64,000 nucleotides of DNA from Macrotis lagotis (taxonomy: Eukaryota; Chordata; Mammalia; Peramelemorphia; Peramelidae), in the NCBI RefSeq assembly GCF_037893015.1, contig NC_133663.1, positions 144,440,577-144,504,576 of the forward strand, in the 5' to 3' direction. Below, piece by piece: positions 11,661-22,900 of the stretch; within the stretch, counting starts at the first letter, position 1, and every line of letters starts with the position of its first letter. The notes below the pieces were generated by a model. That model searched no databases. It had not been told where the DNA came from and worked only from the letters and a program-made list of their open reading frames with translations. The translations under genes were made by a program, and so were the position numbers.

Positions 11661-13500
11661 CACAGTGAATAATTATTTCATAGGGTTAAGCTCAAGGTTA
11701 ATTCACTTTGAAATAATCAATGTATTTCTCAAGGCAATAAATTGGTATTTGAGATCTCAGGCAAATAGTATGTAATAATTAGCACCTATTTTTCTAAATA
11801 TTAACATGATTTCACAAGATAACTTTCAAAGAATAATTTACTCAGTTGCAGTTGACATTTAAATTTAAAATCAATTATTTCTTGGTCTATGTGTACCTCG
11901 TCCCTTTTTCAGTTTCAGTTCTTTCAAAACTCTGAAATGAAACAATATATTAAAAAGTCTACTCATTTAAAAGCAAAGACTTAAGAGAACAACCTAAACA
12001 CTTTAATTAAAACATAAACTGACATTTCTTTACTGACTAATCCCATCAAAATTAATTTTTGAATAAAAGTACATTTGTGTCTTGTACTATTCCTTCAAAA
12101 TCATCTGGAAAGTGAAACTTAGTATCTGGTATTTTCATTGAAATCACCTATTTTAATATTATCTGGATTCTATCAAGTTGGGTATCATAAACTTTCTCTG
12201 GTGTGTTTAAAAGATGGAGGGGTAAAAGCCCAAGTTGACTATTCACAGATGAGAAGGAAAAGGAAATGTAAACTATTTTTTTTCCATCTAATAATTAACT
12301 TCCTGAATCTGTTAAAATTATTCTCTAGTTCTGTTTCAAAATTAGAAGAACCTAATATTGATTACTATTGACACCAGAAAAGATAAAAGTTATGGCCATA
12401 TACCTCAGAAAATAATTAAGGCTATTTCTATCTTAGAGGATGTACTGAACTGAAACTGCAAAAAGGATTACTATTGTGCTATCCACCCCCACCCTCAAGC
12501 CCCAAATTTGTCCATTCTTCTTCGATGAGGTCATTTTCATTGTGGCTGCCTAGTTATATATGGCCAATGGTCCTGAGAAAGTGTTGTACTTGCCTCTTCT
12601 CCTATAATTCAGTCTTGTCCTTGTCATGATACTCCCAATTTCTCAATAAGACAGAGTTGTAAGTATTCTTGTCTTTATGGAAAAGAACTCTGTAGGAAAA
12701 ACAAAAAGACAGAAATCCACAAGTTCACTGCCAAACCCTTTTCCAATTTATGGGAAATTCAAAGATTAGTTTATTCTTCTTAAGTGAGGAATAATTTTAT
12801 AAAGTATAGTAATATTTTTTCCTACAGAGAGTATCCGTCTTAATTTAGGAAAAAATCTTTTTTATTTCATAATACCTGTTATTTTTTTCACCAAAAAAAC
12901 ATAATTTTAGATGAAAATTTTCTTTTTAAAATATATATATTCTATGGAGATTATATCACTTAACCATCTCTGAGTCAAACATATACATTCCTGGAAAAGA
13001 TTACTTACCATGAGAAGATGAATGTAAAATTAATCACAATGAACTTAATATATCCACATATGCCTGTTTATATATTTAAATTATTGATTCACTCTCCAAG
13101 TAGGTTACATTTGTGGGTTCATTTATATGTGTGTATATATGTCTATATATCTAAAGTCTTATTTGAATAAATTTTCTGTAAAGACAAATTTAGAAGCAGT
13201 ATTATTCTCTAAGAAAGTGTTCAAAGAATTTAGCAGCTTTATTTCTTTTTCCTCACTCAGTAAAAGAGTATCAAAAGGTAAGAATTTTATCCTTCTAAGT
13301 ACTATATTCATAGTCCCAAGAGGAAAACTAGGCTGGCCCTTGGTAGCCATTTATTATATAGATCTTTCAAGATTAAAAAAAAAAAAGGAAAAACAGGAGT
13401 GTATAAAATGGGAATCAATGGAAGAGAGTTGAATCTTACATTAAATGAATCATTATAAATATTGTTGATTTACATTGAATATCTTAAAAAAGTATCTTAT
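11661..13500. other. unique AT-rich non-genic DNA
   Basis: No gene or recognisable repeat is seen. Open frames at 12138-12371 and 13127-13432 have no homology I recognise. Confidence 0.45.
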
Positions 13501-13990
13501 TTTTAGTTACACTCACTCACACATACAAACACACACATACACATATATGTATATATGTATGTATGTTAAGTGTTATGGAAGAAAGATGTCATCCATGGTT
13601 ACACTTAGAAAATAACTTTTGTCAATTAACATGATGGCAATGCTGAATTTTGCCTAACACACATATCCAAATATACATATATAAAATATGTATGTACATA
13701 TATCAACACACATATGTGTATATGTCACCAAAATAAGGATTATTTGATTTTTATGTAAGGAAATAAGTTTTTAACAATCATCATGATGGCTATCTTAGTC
13801 AAAAGTCAAGAATGAATTTTTCCCTTTTATGTGCACATACACATACACACACAGACACACACACACACATATATTTATACACACATACACACATATATAT
13901 CCACACAAATATACATACACACATACATATTCCTATATATCTCTAGAAATATATACACATATAGATATAGTTTTAAGTATATAGAGATGG
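13501..13990. repeat. CA/TA-rich low-complexity cluster with diverged internal duplication
   Basis: Three CA/TA-rich blocks (about 13510-13565, 13660-13725 and 13835-13970) are separated by two unique segments that resemble each other. 'AACATGATGGCAATGCT' near 13629 parallels 'ATCATGATGGCTATCTT' near 13780. This looks like an old tandem duplication of about 155 bp. Confidence 0.55.
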
Positions 13991-16008
13991 ATTTAGCTAT
14001 ATAGGAATGCTAGGGCTATGTTCACTAGTCCTACTAAAGAGAAGAGGAAAAAACTTTTCATTTCCGGCTATACAAGCAAACTCCAACAGACATACACAGT
14101 AGTATTGACTTAAATCAGATCTTAATCCAGTGTATACAAAATACAAATTGAAGATTACATTTCAAATTATTACTATATTAGGACTAGTCATATTTCCAAT
14201 TTATATTGCACTGGGATCTGGATTGATATCTGTTCATCTAATCTATCAGCCATGTATAGAAACAACTGCTTTAATATATGACCAGGAAGAATATGGCAAC
14301 ATCACTTTTGGATCAAGGGGGAAGAAAAGAAAGTAAGCAAGGGCTGGAGCTGAAGAAGAAACTAAATGCTTAAATTTTCTTCCTTAATGCAAGTAATCCT
14401 TTCTAATATTAAGCACAACTTCCAGCACATTCTAGTGCTGTTGTTCCTTACTAATACTATGAGCATAGAAAAAAAAAACTAATTTAAGTGAAATTAAAAT
14501 ATTGGAGGTGATACATTTAAATCATTGATTTAAAGTTTATGAAAATTGTCAAGCATTTTTACATTGTAATAAACCTTAGACATACAGGGTCCAGTTCAAT
14601 AGACTGTCTTTTTGGCAAATATTGCATATACTTAAGAACAATAATTGTGTATAAAAACCCATTTAATTCTGACTGTCAATAAGATGGAGAACATAGTGCT
14701 GCTGTTGTCAATAAACAGAATATTGAGATCAAAAACATCAAACAACCTCTTTCTCTAACTGCACTAACTCTCAAGAATGAAAAAAAAAACCAAACAAAGA
14801 AAAACTGCTCTAGAGGACATGCCTCTATCTGCCACCATGGATATATTCCAAGGGTCCTCCAGGCAAGGAAATTTTATTAATCTTCCTAAGTACCTTTATG
14901 TACCTGTTTTGAATCAGCAAGCACTGGTAGACACTGAATCAATGAATAAACATGCAACAGCCTAAGTTCTGCATATGCATTGTCCAGTTATTTGAAATCC
15001 ATAATGTATAAAACAGGGCATTGGAGGGGGAGAGGATGATTAAGGAAAAGGGTTAGCTTACTGTAAGATATAGATATTATCTGCTGGGTTTGTCTTTGTT
15101 GTTAAATTTAGTCATAATTATATATGCCACACACATTTCTACCTTGAAAGTATTCCTCTTACAAAAATAAAAAAAAATTGAAAATTAAAATTAAAATAAA
15201 TGAAAACAAAAGGATTTCCACTACATTTGTTCTTGCCTAACCTTTGGGAAATGTTCAATATAAAACCAAACTTGGTAGTTATAAATATAGTGATTATGAC
15301 ATTTTTAAAACATAAATTTGCAAAACTTGACTACAGTGTGTTCTCCATCAACATTCATTAAAGCAATGTGAGGAAGTACTTTTCTGATAGATTTCTCATT
15401 AGCCATCACACTTTGCATCTTATTCAGACCCCTGCTGATTGTGATCATCATGATCACTTTTCAGCTAAAGTCTGATAAATAGCTAAATTGTGTGACTAAC
15501 ATGGTCTATTGAGTCTTGAGATCTAAACATTTTACAGCATATACAGCAATAAGTAAAACATTGGGAAACAATTCAACAACTCATGCATTTCAACAGACCC
15601 CTCCCTTTAACCCACTATGCATTGACCTCTATGCTTATTAGTAAACAGAAGTTGGCTGCTTCCAAGAAAAAAGCCCTGCATATGTCTGATAACTGGTAAC
15701 ATTGATATTTGCTTTTACTGTACAAAATGCTATTGCATGAGTGATTCAACATTCAGAAGGGAGAAAATAGAAATGATCAAAATGTGCATTATTATATGTG
15801 AAAATGATTTGCTAAAGGGGGGGTGGAGATTCTGGTCAGATTTTCAGTTTGGCACGGTGTCAATCATGCCCAGAAATTGAATAGCCTTTTTGCACACTGT
15901 GAACAAGATGCTTCTGTGTACATGACAACAGACAGAAGCATCTTTTTGGACTCCTGACTTGATTGAGTTGCAGATCAGAGTGAATTTTAAAAAAGCAAAT
16001 TTGAAGAA
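13991..16008. other. 3' flank of SLITRK6, unique sequence
   Basis: This stretch has balanced complexity and no interspersed repeat that I recognise between about 14000 and 16000, unlike most of the window. That is compatible with conserved non-coding sequence near a developmental gene. A perfect hairpin lies at 15905-15944. No coding exon is evident. Confidence 0.4.
15905..15944. other. perfect 13-bp stem-loop
   Basis: AAGATGCTTCTGT at 15905-15917 is the exact reverse complement of ACAGAAGCATCTT at 15932-15944, with a 14-nt loop. It lies about 65-100 bp past the predicted SLITRK6 cleavage site. Whether it is transcribed is unknown. Confidence 0.6.
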
Positions 16009-16009
16009 G

Positions 16010-17248
16010 ACTTTTTTTTCAATTTAGTTTTATTTATAGTGAGCAATTCCCTTGAAAGGCACCCAAGAATAATTATTTTTTGTGAACCAAAAATATATAT
16101 ACAAAACTGTACAGAATAAATAATTTATAGAAACCTAGCTATATTTTCTTGTAAAATAAAGCTGCAGTGCTCCATACTCTATGTCCTTTGTACAACTTAC
16201 CATCAGAAGTGCCATTTGCTACTCATTTGTGGCAAATGTTGCCTTGCATCTTTACAAATAAAATAAGAACAATGATATCCACCCACACCCTGTTTTTTGT
16301 TTTATACCTTTAAATTGATGGTCACAATGAAGTTAGTTTTCTCATGAACAATCAGATCCACCTCAGAAGCCACTGCTGTGGAAAAAACCAAGCTTACTTG
16401 CACTAAATATATTTACAGTGGATTCTCAGTAGCTTCAAATTGTCCAAGGATAAGGATTGAAACTGAACAAGTGATCATACAATAGATTACAGCAGCAATG
16501 AAAATGAGATTGTCCAAACTTGAATATAAATCCTATGAAAAGAAAAGATATTTTGTTCCTTTCCATGAATTTTTAGTGTTTCTGTTTCTATTTTGTTTTT
16601 GGTCAATTTTTATGATTGAATCTTTCATAATGTCAACTGATAACAGATCCCACAAATTTTAGACTTTTTCATGCCATTTGAGTTATATATAGCTAACTCT
16701 CACCTTTAATACCATCACTATTTAGATTTAAATTCCAGTTCTGCATTTATTATGAGAAAAGTAAGTGCAATTATCAACAATGTTTACCCCTGTAGTGTAT
16801 GTACTAAACATCTAATCAATATACTTTTTAACTTTAAAATTGCATGTACAGGTATATCTTAAAGTGATATATTCCAATTCTTGTTAATTCATTGGGAGTA
16901 GAATTTTAACATAAAATGTTTAATTCCCAAACTATGCATGTAAGAAGATTGCCCATAAAACCTTAAAAAAAAAAAACCACAAAAAAACCTAGAGAACTAT
17001 GATCATCTCCCTTGCATGATTAATTACATACAAGTTTTGATTTCATTTGGGGCCTTAACACAATGCAATGGCTTCTCCCAGTGATCCCTGAGTTTCATTT
17101 TCTTTTTCTGCCAGTACCCCTCCATCCCAGGACTACTGCTGTGCTTAAATTCTTATTTATAATACACTATTTTAAGGCACTTTTATTTACAATGTTCTGA
17201 CTTTAGACAGAATCACAGCATTCCTGCCCAAACCCCCAAAGTGTAGTC
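16010..17248 (-). other. SLITRK6: SLITRK6 3' UTR (predicted)
   Basis: Sequence downstream of the TAA stop on the minus strand is free of recognised repeats. An AATAAA lies on the minus strand at 16029-16034, followed by a T-run on the plus strand (about 16012-16018). An earlier AATAAA lies at about 17182-17187, only 60 bp past the stop, and could give a very short alternative end. The length of about 1.2 kb resembles what I recall for the human transcript. Three UGUANAUA-type motifs lie inside. The end is predicted only. Confidence 0.55.
16029..16034 (-). terminator. SLITRK6: candidate polyadenylation signal AATAAA of SLITRK6
   Basis: The plus strand reads TTTATT, which is AATAAA on the transcribed strand. 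It is the last good signal before sequence that no longer looks like UTR. Other AATAAA motifs in the UTR could also be used. Confidence 0.5.
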
Positions 17249-19774
17249 TTATGTTTGCTGTTCCAGGACTTCTAAGTAGTCAGGTTCAGCATGTAAGTTA
17301 GCTTTGAGCTCAAAATACTCATTTTTCGTCTGTTCCACTAACACCTTCCTTGGTCTGGAGTACATTAATGTCTCCATTAATTTTAGCTCCTCATGTGTTC
17401 CAGGATAATGCACCTCTATTTCAGGCTGGAGTTGGGCAATATTTTTCCTCAGGTACTCTGTGATCCCCAGTTGCTGAAGTTCCCGTTCTTTCTCCATAAT
17501 GTTTCTATATAAGGAACTGGCATCCTGGAAGGATAGAAATTCCGCTGATTGATCTGTGGATTTATATTTCACATTTGAACCTGTGAGGGGTGAACTATTT
17601 TCCCTTTCTAGAAGACTTCTCTGGAGATGTTTTGAGTCATTTCCATCTTTGTCATTTTTCTCCTCCTCTTGTTCTAGATGTTTGGGGCTGAATGATGGGC
17701 TTCGGTAGACATGAACCATTGGGCTCACCATATGCTGCTCATACATTGATGCACTAGGTCGTTCAGTTGTGTGATGTGTCATCTTATGACCATACATGCT
17801 ATACTGGAGATGCACAGGACTGCTGTCTCTCATTTGCTCATCAGCTTGTTTCTTTTTGTACCTTCTCCTGCGGTGGAGAACAAGAACTACTATTCCTGCA
17901 GCACAGAACACAATGGTTATAAACACAATGAGTAGGCCCAAGATTAAAACAGAAAGTGGAACTGCATCTGTAAGTGATCTTAAAATGGTATCCGCTGTAT
18001 TTGTTGTGGTTGTAGGAGTGGTGACAATTACAAAACTGGAATGGGTTGACTGGGATGGATTATTAATTAGACCTGGGCATAAAAGTTCACTATTTAATGA
18101 CTTTAATTCTTTTTTATCTAGATGACCTGGGGATGTGCAGAGAATGTCATCAATCACTACATCTTTGCTTAGCTTTTGTATCCATTGTTGCAATCCAACT
18201 AAATCACAAGAGCAGTCCCAGGGATTATCCTCGAGCTCAATCTGAATCAATAAATCCAGTTCATCCAAAACATTACTTACAGGTAAATGTGTAAACTGGT
18301 TTGTTTTGAGGTTTATCCTGGTTAAGGGAACTCCTGAAAAAATGTGAGGTGGTAAAGCTTGGAGAAGATTGTTATTCAAATAGAGAACCTTAAGTTTTGG
18401 TATTGTATTAAAAGTTCCTGGTAATATTTCCTTGATGGCATTATATTCAAGGTATAGATACTCAACATTTTGAAGCCCAAGGAATAAGCCACGGTTTAAT
18501 TTGGTCAGATGGTTACCATTTAGATAGAGCTTTTGCAGTCTGGTCAGGTTCATGAATGACCCTTCTTCAAGAACCTCAATCCGGTTGTTTCCCAAGTGAA
18601 GCATTTCCAAAGTAGAATATTCTACCAGGTCAGATTTCATTAGGGTTTGAATAATATTGCCTGCTAAAATAAGTTTTTTAGGATTTTGGGGAGGAGGCCT
18701 TAAATCAGATAAACTTTCAACATTTCGTTCCTGGCAATGAATTAGAAGTCCTGATGGAGAAAGGACTTTGCAGTTACATGGAATTGGACAATAAGGTCCT
18801 GGGAGTGGAGTGAATGGCTTTGTAGCATGAGGTGCTAATCCTGGTACCTTGGTGGGACTTTTTGAAATAGATGTTGTCTTGGTTGATATATGACTGTCAC
18901 TTATAGAAGAGGTAACTACTAGGTGTAATGACCCCGAAGGATCCTCATATTCTTCATGTATTGGAGGAAAGGGACAGATAGATTCCTTTTTCAGTCTACT
19001 TAGAACATGTCCTTTGACAGATAGAGGACTGTTGCAGACAACATCACCAATGATAGACTGGGGAGGCATATTTTCCAACCATGTCTTTAATTGCAATAAG
19101 TCACAATTGCAGACCCATTTATTGTCTTCCAATTGAAGGTCCAATATCCTGCCAATGTGCTCCAAAAAACCAACATATGGCAGTGTTTGCAATTGGTTCC
19201 CACGAAGGTCCAGATGGGTCAAAGGAACAAAGCGAAAAATGTTTGGGGGAAGAAACTCAATGGCATTATCATTTAAAATTAAGACTTTTAGTCTATGAAG
19301 CTTGCTAAAGGCACTTGGTTCAATTACTGTGATGAAATTGTTATCTGCTTGAAGGAATTCCAGGTTCTCTAGGCCATGAAAGGTGTCCTCTTTTAGAATT
19401 TCCAAAGAATTATGATTAATATGAAGCTGCTTCAGAAGGCCAAGACCATTGAATGCACCAGGTTCAATGTCCACAATATAATTAAATCCAAGATGTATTA
19501 AGATGGCATTGGTAAATCCAGAAAAGTCATTTGTATGTAGTGTAGTCAGTCCATTATTTGATAAAAATAGATGGAATTGTCTTGATGGTGGCACATTTAT
19601 TTGGGATAATGTCTTTATGTCTCTTTTTTCACAGTTCATAAGCAGCAAACCATCCTTTTCCTCACATGAACACAGAGAATCACAAGATCCTCTTACTGGT
19701 AACAATGCAGGTGGAGACTGTATAGAAGCTGAGGCAATCAGAGCTGAATATAGCAGATGAATCCAAAGCTTCAT
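17249..19774 (-). CDS. SLITRK6: SLIT and NTRK-like protein 6
   Basis: Single-exon coding sequence of 841 residues, the same length I recall for human SLITRK6, starting MKLWIHL and ending LEVLEQQT. It is a single-pass plasma-membrane protein that promotes neurite and synapse organisation, prominent in inner ear and retina; human loss causes deafness with high myopia. Visible parts: signal peptide about 1-18; first LRR unit with N-cap Cys at 31, 35, 37 and 48, repeats about 67-210 and C-cap Cys at 222, 224, 247 and 267; Ser/Thr/Pro linker 270-328; second unit with N-cap Cys at 329, 333, 335 and 347, repeats about 364-510 and C-cap Cys at 521, 523, 546 and 566; transmembrane helix about 606-633 followed by RRRR; cytoplasmic tail with the Trk-like Tyr motif near 820-833. 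The ATG at 19774 is chosen because the in-frame codon four positions upstream is TTG, not ATG. No frameshift or premature stop is present. It is one of six SLITRK paralogs, and the match to SLITRK6 is specific in both LRR units and tail. Confidence 0.98.
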   Translation of the reverse strand: MKLWIHLLYSALIASASIQSPPALLPVRGSCDSLCSCEEKDGLLLMNCEKRDIKTLSQINVPPSRQFHLFLSNNGLTTLHTNDFSGFTNAILIHLGFNYIVDIEPGAFNGLGLLKQLHINHNSLEILKEDTFHGLENLEFLQADNNFITVIEPSAFSKLHRLKVLILNDNAIEFLPPNIFRFVPLTHLDLRGNQLQTLPYVGFLEHIGRILDLQLEDNKWVCNCDLLQLKTWLENMPPQSIIGDVVCNSPLSVKGHVLSRLKKESICPFPPIHEEYEDPSGSLHLVVTSSISDSHISTKTTSISKSPTKVPGLAPHATKPFTPLPGPYCPIPCNCKVLSPSGLLIHCQERNVESLSDLRPPPQNPKKLILAGNIIQTLMKSDLVEYSTLEMLHLGNNRIEVLEEGSFMNLTRLQKLYLNGNHLTKLNRGLFLGLQNVEYLYLEYNAIKEILPGTFNTIPKLKVLYLNNNLLQALPPHIFSGVPLTRINLKTNQFTHLPVSNVLDELDLLIQIELEDNPWDCSCDLVGLQQWIQKLSKDVVIDDILCTSPGHLDKKELKSLNSELLCPGLINNPSQSTHSSFVIVTTPTTTTNTADTILRSLTDAVPLSVLILGLLIVFITIVFCAAGIVVLVLHRRRRYKKKQADEQMRDSSPVHLQYSMYGHKMTHHTTERPSASMYEQHMVSPMVHVYRSPSFSPKHLEQEEEKNDKDGNDSKHLQRSLLERENSSPLTGSNVKYKSTDQSAEFLSFQDASSLYRNIMEKERELQQLGITEYLRKNIAQLQPEIEVHYPGTHEELKLMETLMYSRPRKVLVEQTKNEYFELKANLHAEPDYLEVLEQQT

Positions 19775-19798
19775 GTTGTTGTCCAATGAGTTCTGATT
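19775..19798 (-). other. SLITRK6: SLITRK6 exon 2 5' UTR segment and splice acceptor
   Basis: Reading the minus strand, a pyrimidine-rich stretch 'TTTTTATTTTGTAG' ends with AG at 19800-19799, which places the exon start at 19798, 24 nt before the ATG. SLITRK genes typically have the whole coding sequence in the last exon, so an acceptor here is expected. Confidence 0.7.
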
Positions 19799-21842
19799 CT
19801 ACAAAATAAAAATTGAACAGCATGTGGCTTCAGGTTGACTAGTCAAGGGAAATTTCTATTATACATTTTCAAACTATCATTTGCTGAATTGAACATTAAA
19901 ATATTCTTTGTATAAGCATTTCAAGGATTTGCAAAGGAACATATTTCTTGTTAGGCAATGAGTAGTTAACATTTGACCTTTTATTTATTCTACCTGTCTC
20001 ATATTATAAAATTGATTTAAAGAAAACATTCAAAGAAACTGATATTGTCTTTTCTATAAAAATTTTCATTTTGTTCTTAAAGCCATCATTAGAAAATTAC
20101 AGGCCTAAATATACTAAAATATCTAATAGAATTGAAAAAATTCATGGACTTGATATTTTTGAATTATATATGTTTGAAGCTTTGCCTTCTATCCCAAACA
20201 TGATTAGTTACAGACTTAAAACAAAGATAAAATACACATGTCCTAGACAGTCCAGAAAGAAAAGCAGAGAAATGAAGGAAAATGAAGTTTGAAAGAACTC
20301 TTTTCTTCTTAATCCTGAATTTTTGATTTAATCATTAAAATTTATTATTTCAATAGATTGGCTGAACATAGTGTTGAGGGTACCCCAGACTTCTATTTAA
20401 GTCTGGAGAGACTTGGGGGAAAATAATTCCAAGTCACTAAGACAATCAATAAAGCCAAATCTTAGGGAAATGCTACAGTCAAAATCACAGACAGATTACT
20501 GACAAGCAATTTTACATTTAGGATTTTTTTGTGCACTTTGAGGTGGCATAACATAACTGGGGACTTATTCTAGAGAGCTCACATGCAGGTTTTACATAAG
20601 GCAAACTTTAAGATGATCAAATTTCAAAAAGAGAGAGCAGTTTTTGATGCTATATAATGAAATCCTGGGTATATGTATAATCTATTATTACAAAACCTTC
20701 AAGAAGAAACATTGAACTTAAGTACAACCTATGCTGTGGGTTATATTAAAAGCACATAAAACAGAAGCTGCTTTTCAAATAACCTACTAGAATTTCCAGT
20801 TGACCTCTCTGACATAGTTTTGAAACAGGCTAGAGGGTGCTGAATGTCATCACATAATTAACCAGCTGATGTGCTTCCTCATTAAGAGCTTAAAGACTTT
20901 TTTTTACAACGAACTGTGAAACTAACTGTACTCTAATAGGAGCATTTGAGAAGATGATATGTATGATTTGATAAACTGACAATGAAAACTATCTCAGAAT
21001 AGCAATATCATACATGCTGTTTCATTAAAGGAAATTCAGATGTTTTGAAAGAAACTATTTTAATCTACAGATCACAGAGGTCTTGAATCACTATAGACTA
21101 TAATCATTTGGCAATATTAAGCATTGGTTTGACTTCATGTTATTCCTTTTCCTAAGATGTTGCTTATAACTCTATCTGTAAGCTAAAGTGGAAAATATAA
21201 CACACAAAAACATACATACACATACAAAAACATTGGATGTTATTATAGTCTCTAACCTTTTGTTTTGCTTGTCCTTTTCTAACCAAATAATGACATATTC
21301 ATATGAGAAGTAGAACTTTATAATAAAAATCACACAAAATGACCTCCACTGAAGAAGCACAATCTAGAATCCAAAAATTTAATGGAAGAAATATTATGGT
21401 AGTACAAATTGTCTATTTAAAAAAAAAATTCCTGATCATTCTCGTTTTTCTAGTTCAGAAAGGAAGGGGGGGAAGCACATTTTGTGCTTTATTTATAGGA
21501 AATCTAACATATTGTTAGAGTTGTTTTGAACTCTGAAATGTTTCTGAGTCCTCCAGGAACATGAGAAAAATATTCAATATACTTTCAGCCTTTCTACCAA
21601 GCAACATGTAGTTCAGTCTACAAGTTGTGATTCACTCAAAATAACAAACAATGAGCCTCCTCTGAACTCCTTTATATGTAATAGGAGGAAATATAATGAA
21701 ACATTCTGTTAGGCTAAGTACTTTAAGGAAATAGTAGATAATTTCCAGATGTTCATTCCACATTTTGCTTCACATCTTATAGAAATTATGTTCTGCAGAG
21801 TCTTAGTTTCAAAAGACAGAGAGGGAGAGAGAGGGGGAGAGG

Positions 21843-21901
<59 letters not shown>

Positions 21902-22407
21902 AATATGAAACCCATGTGTTTCTTTTCTCATGTTTTCAGAAACAGTCAAATTTGAGGAAATCTACAGTAAATAGGTTGCAGCTGATAAAATTATAAAAAT
22001 CAATTTCATCTTAAATACCTTTCTGTTTATAACATTGTAAAAAATGCATGTTTTCAAGCAGAAGAATAAACAGCAATAAACAGTTAATTCTTGTTCATAC
22101 TGAAATCAAGGAAATTTAGAAATATTTACAAGGAAAAAGCAAGCATTCAACTCACAATATCCAACTGTACCCTATAATCTTCTGCTATCCCAACTGTTCT
22201 GCAGAGCCAGCTGTTTTACTAAATGTCTCCTCTCAGAACCAGGCATCTGGTACTGTATTAGGAATGCCAGTAACTGAGATTGAGAAATTCAACATCACTT
22301 AAAGCAAAGTTACACACAAATAGCTCAAATGCAGCAAATCGGTTGATTAAGGTAATTGAAAGAATGGTGCAAAACTAGTTGAAAACCACTTGAAATATTT
22401 ACCTTAC
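19799..22407 (-). other. SLITRK6: SLITRK6 5' UTR intron (predicted)
   Basis: The intron runs from a donor reading CAG|GTAAGGT on the minus strand (intron bases 22407-22401) to the acceptor at 19799. Its length of 2609 bp is similar to the human intron as I remember it. It contains a GA/CT microsatellite and otherwise unique sequence. Small open frames inside, such as 20071-20292 on the plus strand, are not supported as genes. Confidence 0.6.
21816..21898. repeat. (GA)n microsatellite inside SLITRK6 intron
   Basis: A long uninterrupted GA run at about 21845-21898 follows an imperfect GGGAGA-rich segment. On the transcript strand this is a (CT)n polypyrimidine tract. Confidence 0.95.
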
Positions 22408-22900
22408 CTGTACAGCAGATGCTCCTGACACTGTCCGTAATAAAATGCACGGTTGGAAAAAGCAGTTTAGAATAATTCGGGTTCTTTGTTAAAAATGCAA
22501 ATACATCAAGCTGATAAAACAAAACCCACCAACATGTGATTTCTTCTTACATGTCACTTTTCTGCAAGTCCAGACATAGCTGCAGCATTGCAAAGTTAAA
22601 ACTCCAGAACAAGAGAGGAAATGTAGAACATTTTACTGGAAATCTTTTAGGCAGAATGCATATTAGACCATCCTGAAGCAGTTGCCCTTTTTCCTCAATT
22701 AAAATTCACAGCATACTTCACAGCTATGCTGACTTTTTCTGCATATAGTTAACCATTTGCAAGCTTCTGAAAGCAGTAAATAAACAAGATGCTAACAGAG
22801 CTTGAATTGATCACTCTTGCTTCCTTAGGTTTTAGATCCAAGCTGCAGCTAGGTTCTCTTTCCTCTTTCTAGTCTTTCTTGTTAGCTCAGTTTGTTATTA
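22408..22900 (-). other. SLITRK6: SLITRK6 non-coding exon 1 (predicted)
   Basis: The 3' end at 22408 is fixed by a near-consensus donor, CAG|GTAAGG, on the minus strand. The sequence has no recognised repeat. The 5' end is a guess placed about 30 bp downstream of a TATA-like motif. Only the donor side is well supported. Confidence 0.45.

Noticed and set aside
17796..19760. Plus-strand open frames opposite SLITRK6 (17796-18125, 18097-18294, 19081-19308, 19503-19760)
   Set aside because: They are antisense shadows of a conserved coding sequence, with no similarity of their own.
19775..19786. Four extra N-terminal residues of SLITRK6
   Set aside because: The codon opening the extension is TTG; the ATG at 19774 fits the family and the signal peptide.
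20071..20292. 73-codon open frame in the SLITRK6 intron
   Set aside because: No recognised similarity, and chance open frames of this size are common in AT-rich DNA.
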